From Pascua guehoae (lineage: Eukaryota; Basidiomycota; Tremellomycetes; Trichosporonales; Trichosporonaceae), in contig BCJX01000003.1 of assembly GCA_001600415.1 (NCBI GenBank), forward strand, positions 124,980 to 188,979: a stretch of 64,000 nt of DNA. Reading direction: 5' to 3'. Below are positions 57,001 to 64,000 of the stretch, one piece after another. Below the pieces are notes generated by a model. That model worked only from the letters and a program-made list of their open reading frames with translations, was not told the DNA's origin and did no database searches. Position numbers and translations under genes: made by a program. Within the stretch, counting starts at the first letter, position 1, and each line of letters starts with the position of its first letter.

Positions 57001-57152
57001 AAGCAGAGGTCAACCTCGAGTACCTCCGCAACGTCATTCTCCAGTTCCTCGAGCACCGCGAGATGCGCCCAAACCTCGTGCGTGTGCTCAGTGTCATTTT
57101 GCGCTTTACCCCGCAGGAGCTCCGGCGCCTCGAAGCAAAGCTGCTCACGTAG
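54060..57152 (+). CDS. GRIP-domain golgin (IMH1-like), trans-Golgi coiled-coil tether, 881 aa
   Basis: Exons 54060-54960, 55333-55515, 55556-56031 and 56067-57152 total exactly 882 codons. The N-terminus MFGVSLSDRLKAAVTQLEAT is followed by a Ser/Pro-rich disordered region of about 270 residues with repeats SPVKSERSASPVKGDKAASP. From about residue 300 to 800 there is long heptad coiled coil rich in E, A, R, K, Q. The C-terminus NLEYLRNVILQFLEHREMRP...LVRVLSVILRFTPQELRRLE is a GRIP domain with the conserved Tyr (NLEYL), the part that binds Arl1-GTP on the trans-Golgi. Intron 1 (372 nt) holds a 12-bp tandem repeat. The closest named relative is yeast Imh1 or golgin-245/97 (inference). Confidence 0.82.
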
Positions 57153-58359
57153 ATGTTGTAGATGGGCGATCGGAAGCAGAGGAGAGTTGGTGCATGGACT
57201 ATTTTGTCCCTCTGGCGTAAGTGTTTCTTGGGTTCAGCGTCGTAAAGGGCGGGACCCTTTTCTGACCCTTCTCACAGTAGCTCTCATTGGCTTTGTGATA
57301 ACATAAATATGCCGTGCTATGACTTCTGACTGCGTCCTTGTTACAGTTAGGCAACCTGCCTTGGGCCTGGCACTCTTATTGTACCTGCCCTTGGTGTTTG
57401 ACGTCTTTGGGTCATCCTCTCTGGATCCCTGCACTGTATCGTCGGTTTTAGATCTCAGTTCTGAATCCGTCTATTCCAGCTCCAGGTTGGGTCGTCTGTC
57501 ACAGGGGACTACCACAAGCCTGACGTCGAGACAGCTCTCGCGAACTTCATTAACGGCTCGGAGGACCAGATCTCCGTCTTGGCAGCAAACTTTGACACGT
57601 GTTGATGTCCGTCTCGGCAGCCAACCTTGACACGTCTTGAAGAATAATCTCCAGGATCCAACGCACAACATGCGTGACCGCGCAGGGTTGACGACCGATA
57701 ACTCTACTCAGAACCCCACCTTGCCAACGGGTGTGCTTTGGAAACCTTGTATATTCTCACTTCTGACCATGGGCCCCAGGAACGAGGAGCAGATCAGATG
57801 GCCCATGCAGAGGTTCTGGCCTGCAGACTGACAGTCTATCAATGTACACGTTGCAGGTTACCAAACGACCAATGCGAAGCGCCGCATGAGTCTGTGGTGT
57901 CGGACGACAGGCCCAAGGCACGACGATCGGCATTGACAGTTTCACCCCATGGACGTCCAGTTTGCTCAAAAACTCTATCTAGCGCGCCAGGGCAACACAT
58001 TTTGAACCACGCGTGCAAGCGTGCTTGACGATGGACGCAGACGATGCGTTGGGGTCAAGTTTGACGTAACCCGTAAACCCCAACGACGTTGCTGCGCGCA
58101 ACCAACATCTGCTTGCTTCCAGACGAATGATTGGGCAGGCAGGTCTGGCATTTACATTTGCAGTGCTAGCAGTGCTAATATGTACTTCTTTCCTTCTAAC
58201 GATACGCATTCTACGGTTTTATTGGAATGTTACTGGAATGGGGAGCGAGGCCGTGGCCGGTAGGATGAATTAGGACAGCACATGTGGCGGGCAGGCCGTT
58301 TGGGCGTTGTGGGTCGTGTTGCCTGGGCGTTTGCGAGGCATGACCTCGTGGCGCAAAGC
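57153..58359. other. Intergenic, convergent 3' ends, with a 33-bp direct repeat
   Basis: Two 33-bp units (57573-57605 and 57608-57640) differ at a few positions and are 2 bp apart, each ending TTGACACGT-TTGA. No coding signal seen. Confidence 0.5.
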
Positions 58360-61300
58360 TTACAGCCCCCACCTAAGAGCCAGACTGCTCAGGACGACAC
58401 TGACACTACTGCACGCCATGAGGATTGCGCTCCACACGGGGCTGAGCTTGATGCCTGCGGGGAAGAGGATGCCGGCTGCAATGGGCAGACAGACGACATT
58501 GAAGATGCACGCCCACAGGAGGTTGAGGTACTGGCGGTTGCGTACGCGGCGGCTGAGGTCGAGGAGGGCGAGGACGCCGCGAAGGTCTGAGCGGAGGAGG
58601 ACGAATGCGGCCGATGCGAGGGTGGCCTGTGCGCCGTGGCCCATGGCGACGGATGCCGAGGCGGACGCGAGCGCGGGCGTGTCGTTTACGCCGTCGCCGA
58701 CAAACATGACTTGGCGGGCGGGCGTGCGGCGGCGCCTCAGGCTGAGGCGGCCAAGGAGACTGCGCCGGGGCGGTGTTTCCTTGTGCTCGAGCTTTGCGCC
58801 GACTTCTGCGGCCTCGCCGAGCGGGTCGTCCTGCATGGCCGCAATCGCGTCCGCCTTGCCCTCTGGCCCGACGCCGGCGCGCACGTCGCCCGCCGCAATG
58901 CCCACGCGGCGCGCGACGGCCGCGGCGGTCGCGGCATTGTCGCCGCTGAGCATGACGACGCGGTACCCGCGCGCATGGAGGGCGGCGACGACCTCTGGCG
59001 TCTCGGGCCGCGGCGGGTCGGACAGGGCGTACATTGCACAGAGCGCAAAGGGGTGCGCCTCTGGTAGGGGGGGTTTGGAAAAGTCGATGCGGGAGGATTC
59101 GGGGGCGGGCTCAGAGTTGTCTGCAGGCTGGGGACGGGCGGCGACGAGGATGACAGACTTTGCGTCGTTGCTCCACTGGGCGACGGTGGCGGCTGGGGCG
59201 GGGGCGAGGGGCGCACCGTGGTCGGCGAGCAGGGCTGCGTTGCCGATGAGGAGCTGGATGAGGACTGGTTCAGGCTCGGGGGCGATGGTGATGGCGACGG
59301 TGGCGCGGAGGCCGCGCCCGGGGATCTCGGTGCTGCCGACCACCTGGACGGTGGGGGCGGGAGGGCGCGTGGCGAGGGACAGCGAGCTGGCGGCCGCGAG
59401 CGAGAGGGAGCTTGCGGCGGCATTGTTAATGGCAGGCGCGGTGGCCTCGGCGTGCGCGAGGTGCGTGACGAGGCCCGCCGCGAGGGGGTGTGTCGACTGG
59501 GCCTCGACGACGCGCACGGCCGCGCGGAGCGCCACGGGCGACATGCCGTAGACGGCGAGCTCGTCGTCTGCGTCTGTCACCACCGACGTGCCCTGTGTGA
59601 GTGTTCCGGTCTTGTCGAATGCGATCGTGCCGACCTTGGTGGCGGCGGTAAACGCCTCGCCGCCGCCCGCGGCGAGGATACCCTGCGCGGCGGCCAGGCC
59701 GTTGCCGACCGCGTTGGCGCAGGGCACAGCAAGGCCGATACCGCACGGACACGCGACGACGAGCGTGGCAATGGCAAACTCGATGGCGAAAAAGGCACGC
59801 CCGCGGTCGTCAAACTTGTGCGCCGGAATGTGGCCCGTGTACACGAGCGCGAGCCACAGGGCGAGGATGACGAGTGCAAAGTAGATGACAATCGGGACAA
59901 AGACGGCCGTGAGGCGCTCGGCCGCGCGCTCGATGGGTGCTTTGCGCCCACTCGCGTCCGACACGGCGCGGATCAGGCGCGACAGCAGCGTGTCCCCGCC
60001 CACGGACGTGACGCGGATCACCACCGCGCCGGCCGTGTTGGTCGTGCCCGTGAACACGTCGTCGCCGGGACCCTTGGCCACGGGGCGCGACTCACCCGTC
60101 AGCGACGACTCGTCAAATGTCGTGCGTCCCCAGACGACCACGCCGTCGGTCGGCGGCAGCGACCCCGCGGGGATCAGCAGGAGGTCGCCGTACTCTACGT
60201 GGTCGATGGGGATCTCGCGCGGGGCCGCAGCCGACAGCGGTGGCGTGTCGCCCTCCTCTTCTTGCGTCGGCGGCAGTTTCGGGACGTTGGCCGTAGCCGT
60301 GGCCGTAGCCGTGGCTGTGGTCTCTTCCTTGTTGTCGAGATCAACCGGTGTGAGGTCCCCCTTTCCGTCGTCTTGCACGAGCCACGCCGTCGCCGGCCGC
60401 AGACCGCCGAGGAGCGCGACGGCATCGGTCGTGCGCGACTTTGCATACGCCTCGAGGGTGCGTCCGAGGAGGATGAACATGATCAGAAACACAGAACTGT
60501 CAAAGTAGGTCCCGATCGACATTTGGCCCGGGCCCGCGCGCACGTCGAGGATCATCATGGCCACGGACGCAAAGTACGACACGGTCGTCGAGAGCACCAC
60601 GAGCAGATCCATGCTCCCAAACGAAAAGAATGAGCGCCAAGTAAGGTGGTGCTTTGCGGCGCTTGGACTACGTTTGCGCGCCTTGACGCCAAAGAGGGCC
60701 AAGAGCCAGGCGGGACACAGGGCCAGCGCCATGGGCCCCAGGGCGCGCGAGTAGAAGACACTCCCGACGCCAAACTGCACCACGGTCGCCAAAGGCCACA
60801 TGACGACCGTGCCTCGGTTTGCGCCGCCCCACACGGGCTCGTCCCAGAAACGCCGGAACGGGTGCGACATGCGCAGCAGGACCATTGAGACGATTGCGCT
60901 GGGTGGTCAGTGGTTTATTCTGGATGGGGCCACACTATTTGGGGCAAGGCACGGTTGCAATGTAAGCTCAGTCGCCAGTAGGTGGCATTCTGGGCCCGGG
61001 TGACTAGCCTCCACCACCCACCACCGTCGCTGCGAGGTGTGACCCGTGCCCGTGGCGCAAACTTTATGCTTGTGCTTGATGCAAGCTTGTGCTTATGCCT
61101 AATTTCCTCCACAACTCACATTATAAACGTCGGGATGGCAAAGACGAATGCAATCCCGAGCCGGACAGCGAGGAGGCGGACCTCTTTGCGCATCATGGCG
61201 CGGCTCCGGTCCGCGACGCTGGGCGGGTGGACGATTTCCGCCCCGAGGTCGGGCGCGACTGCCGCGAGGCGGGCGAGAATGTCACGCACGCCGAGTGTAC

Positions 61301-62390
61301 GTGGTGCGTACGTGATGGTCGTCGTGGCGGCGGGGAGCGCGAGGGGGCTGCACGCCTCGAGGGGCATGGATGCGAGCGTGTCGTTGAGGCGGGGGATGAT
61401 TGCGGGCGTCGTGCCCGTCACGCGGACGTTGATGGTGCGCTGGGCGCTGCTGGATACTTGGGCCATGGGTGTGGACTCGGGGTGCGACTCGATGACCTCG
61501 GCGTCAAAGCCCACGTCGTCGATGAGGTCGGCGATGTCCTGCGGCGACAGGGTGGCGCGGTGCCGCACCGTCCCCGACGACGCGAGGAGGTTGATGTCGA
61601 CGCCGAGGATGGCGGGGTTGGCCTCGAGGCCGCTAGTGATGGACCCCGTGCATGAGGCGCATGTCATGCCCTCGATGGAGAATGTGCTCACGACGACTTT
61701 GTCCGTGGTGGTCGGTTCCGGGTGCGACTCGACGACCTCGGCGTCGAACCCGCTGTCCTCGACGAGCTCGACGACGGCCGCGGGCGTGAGCGATGCACGG
61801 TGCCGGACGGTACCGGACGACGCGAGGAGGTTGATGCCGACGCTGATAATGGCCGGGTTGGCCTCGAGCGCGCCCGTGATCGAGCCCGTGCACGACGCAC
61901 ACGTCATGCCCTCGATCAGCAGCGTGGTGGCCACGACCTCGTCCGTGTCCGTGTCCGTGTCCGTCTCGGTGGATGCGGCGGCGGGCTGCGCAGTGTCGGC
62001 ACCGTCCAACCCCGCCATCTCATCCGCACCCTCGCGGCACGCAGGGCACAGCTCGACGTGCAGCCGCTCGCTCGCCCGCGAGCCCCACCGCCGCCCAAAC
62101 CACCCCAGCACCGACGCGGGCTTGGCGGGCTCGGCGTCGTCGACGATGAACCCCCCCGACGCCAGCGCGCGCTTGACGTCGTCGACCACACGCGCCACCG
62201 ACGTCCCCGACGACGACCCGGGGGCGCCCTCGTCGACGGCAAACGTGATGCGGTGCCGGTCATAGTCGGCAGAGAGGTTGCACACGGGCAGGTTGGCCGT
62301 CAGTGCCCGGATCGCGTCGGCGCAGCTCGAGCAGTGCAGGTTGTTCACGTAGAGTGTTGTTGTCGGAAGTGTTGGGAGCGACATTGTCAT
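58360..62390 (-). CDS. P1B-type copper-transporting ATPase with three heavy-metal-binding domains, 1269 aa
   Basis: Exon 1 62390-61120 and exon 2 60898-58360 (221-nt intron) give exactly 1270 codons. The N-terminus has one diverged HMA domain (NNLHCSSCADAI) and two near-identical ones with IEGMTCASCTGSIT. A Cys pair lies between (ELCPACREG). Membrane segments follow (LLAVRLGIAFVFAIPTFI; MDLLVVLSTTVSYFASVAMM). P-type motifs in order: SSLTGESRPVAKGPGDDVFT, ACPCGIGLAVP (about residue 807), DKTGTLTQG (about 850), STHPLA, MLSGDNAATA, FVGDGVNDTPALA. The CPCGIGL form rather than CPCALGL is seen in the Crp1/CrpA branch of fungal copper-resistance exporters, so plasma-membrane copper efflux is more likely than Golgi loading (inference). 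It extrudes Cu(I) using ATP. Confidence 0.9.
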
Positions 62391-63756
62391 TTTGTCAAGA
62401 TATCTTCAGGTCAAGTTGTGCGGCACATCTGTCGGCACTACGGCTTCATATATGTACCCTCTGATAATCTCATGCCACTCGGCCATGAGGACTTATCGCG
62501 GCCGCCAAGAGCAGGGCACAGACGTCACACGCCGCCGACTAGGCGACAACGCCGCAAAAGAAGTCGTGGCCCTGCACCAGAACGACACCATGGGCAGCAA
62601 AACGTCGACGATGCGTGACGCCAAAGGTTGAGTTGTTATCGCCGTGAGGCACGGAATAATCATGTAAGCCGCAAAACGACGCAAAGATTAGCCTCTGTCG
62701 TCAACGCCAAGCAAGCGTTTGGCTTTGGTAAGCCAAAAGTTCTGGTCCTCGTGCCCCGCGCCATACCCCGCGCCGTGGGTGATGGTGGCATTAGAATTAT
62801 GACAGGGCAAACGTTGGAGGAACAGAGGGCTGGGCGCTAAATGTTTGGCTGGGGCTGACTGATGGCGTCTGGGGGCCGCGAAAATGGCGCACTCGGCGAA
62901 AATGCCACCCATACCGCGGAAGCAATTCAAAGGCTTAAAGGCCAGTACCTGAACACGTGGCGCATGGGAGATGTCTGTATACAGTGCCCTATTGGGTCGC
63001 CCACCTTTTGCTCCCGCAGGTCACGTGCCACGTCACGCCCTTTATATGCCCGTCCGTAGCCCTGAGTATCATGCATTCAGTCCATTCTCATCAGGAGACT
63101 GGCCACGTGCTCATACATTCCCCAACGCCTTGCCAACATGCCATGGATGTGATTGATGCCAATGCCAGCTACAGGTGCGTCCGTAAAGTCATGAGACGAC
63201 CAGGTTCAGCTCAGGCAAGCCAAGAAGCGCACAGGCAAGGATGTACATGGGCACTCGCCCGACCACACTCATGTCCGCTACTCGCCTCGCTGTGCCCTGC
63301 ATTTCCTGCGTGTGCGTGCACCCAAGCACCAAGTGGCATGTGGCAGTCTCACGACGTGTACTTGTGATTCCTGCCATGTTGAGCTGTGCACAGGGGCCAA
63401 GGGTTTGCATCGAGGGCCTCGAGAAAATACTGACTACAGCAGGTGACCACGCGCCTCTCAATGGTATGGCATTTCTGCATACCATCGTGTTCATTTCCCT
63501 ATCGCACATTCTCCTCCCTATTGTGCATTCTTCTCCCCCGCACGCGTCCAAAGTCTCAGAGCGAGAAGACAGCCTTGTGGGGTATGTCAGTATTGATGCA
63601 CAGTGGACCTGGTTCATTGCCACCTGCCACCCTGCCCGCACGACACCCCCAAACCCCCAGACCCTCATACCCTCCAGACCCTCCGGTGCTCCTTCCAGCC
63701 CTCCAGACCCTCCAGACAGTCGAGACGCTCCAGAGGCCATCGTCGCAGTCCAAAAA
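62391..63756. other. Intergenic: promoter of the copper ATPase and spacer to the tRNA
   Basis: No supported gene. GGCTGGGGCTGAC at about 62846-62858 could be read as a copper-fist (GCTG-core) site, but it is too weak to call. Confidence 0.4.
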
Positions 63757-63870
63757 GGTCACGACGGGGATCGAACCCGCGATCTCCTGATGACAGCTGC
63801 TCGCTTCAGTCCACGAGGATCGAAGAAGAAGAGGTCGTAGTCAGACGCCGTACCATTTGGCCACGCGACC
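63757..63870 (-). tRNA. tRNA-Arg (anticodon ACG) with a 43-nt intron
   Basis: The reverse complement begins GGTCGCGTGGCCAAATGGTA. The acceptor stem GGTCGCG pairs with CGTGACC (one G-U). The anticodon arm TCTGA/TCAGG closes the loop CTACGA-A with ACG at 34-36. The T arm contains TTCGATC. The intron 63792-63834 sits one base 3' of the anticodon, the canonical position. Internal A box TGGCCAAATGG and B box GGTTCGATCCC are present for RNA polymerase III. Confidence 0.88.
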
Positions 63871-64000
63871 TTGGTGTTTGATGGCTGGAGAGGAGTGGTG
63901 GCCGCCGAATTTCCAATGTTAGGAGGGGTGTGGGTCTGTGTGGTTCCAGGAGAGCGGCTGGAGGATAGCCCGGGCCAGGGGAAGGCCGGGGGGGGGGGGG
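63871..64000. other. Window end with a G run
   Basis: Ends in 12 or more consecutive G (63989-64000). Nothing else seen. Confidence 0.5.

Noticed and set aside
56021..57148. 375-codon minus ORF opposite the golgin coiled coil
   Set aside because: Ser/Arg/Ala-rich mirror of Glu/Ala/Arg coiled-coil codons; the GRIP domain on the plus strand decides.
61089..62618. Long plus-strand ORFs opposite the copper ATPase (also 59218-60633)
   Set aside because: GC-rich shadows. The minus strand shows all P-type ATPase motifs in frame.
62846..62858. Copper-responsive element upstream of the copper ATPase
   Set aside because: A single GCTG-type match in a GC-rich promoter is expected by chance.

Overview
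This is a GC-rich nuclear contig from a basidiomycete fungus, most likely a yeast of the Tremellomycetes (Trichosporonales-like). The basis is intron-dense genes with short introns (about 35-60 nt), gtgagt-type donors and ctgac/ctaac branch sites, C-ending codon preference in the elongation factor 2 gene, a fungal YL1/Swc2, a fungal CPC-type copper ATPase, and a nuclear copy of fungal mitochondrial cytochrome b. Lineage assignment is inference. Intron joins were checked by hand and several are exact.

Left housekeeping arm (1-21.6 kb): MLH3 mismatch-repair endonuclease (+), a PARP6/8-like ADP-ribosyltransferase (-), a secreted GPI-type protein (-), a secreted mucin-like protein whose last codons come from a mitochondrial cob insertion (-), VPS72/SWC2 of the SWR1 H2A.Z-loading complex (-), and elongation factor 2 (+), which has a 5-nt microexon and a 6-nt final coding exon.

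Accessory middle (about 23.7-45.9 kb): almost nothing here is a recognised gene. It holds at least five degraded copies (A-E) plus isolated 3' fragments (F, G) of one multi-exon gene family I cannot name, in both orientations. It also holds two damaged copies of a multi-zinc-finger family (Z1, Z2), two copies of a small three-exon basic/acidic protein (P1, P2), and five copies of a block of about 133 bp. The block begins TGTC, ends GACA, contains a hairpin-forming inverted repeat and a TATA box, and sits directly upstream of members of different families. In each of copies A-E I found at least one stop, frameshift or rearrangement; copy E has an internal inverted segment. This is the part of the window most likely to be undescribed.

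Right housekeeping arm (47.3-64 kb): a small two-exon gene, NAA40/NAT4 histone N-acetyltransferase (+), a possible ORC6 (-), VPS20/CHMP6 of ESCRT-III (-), a GRIP-domain golgin (+), a P1B copper ATPase with three metal-binding domains (-), and an intron-containing tRNA-Arg(ACG) (-). VPS20 and the golgin share a divergent promoter of about 310 bp. Genes here are independent transcription units; no operon logic applies.
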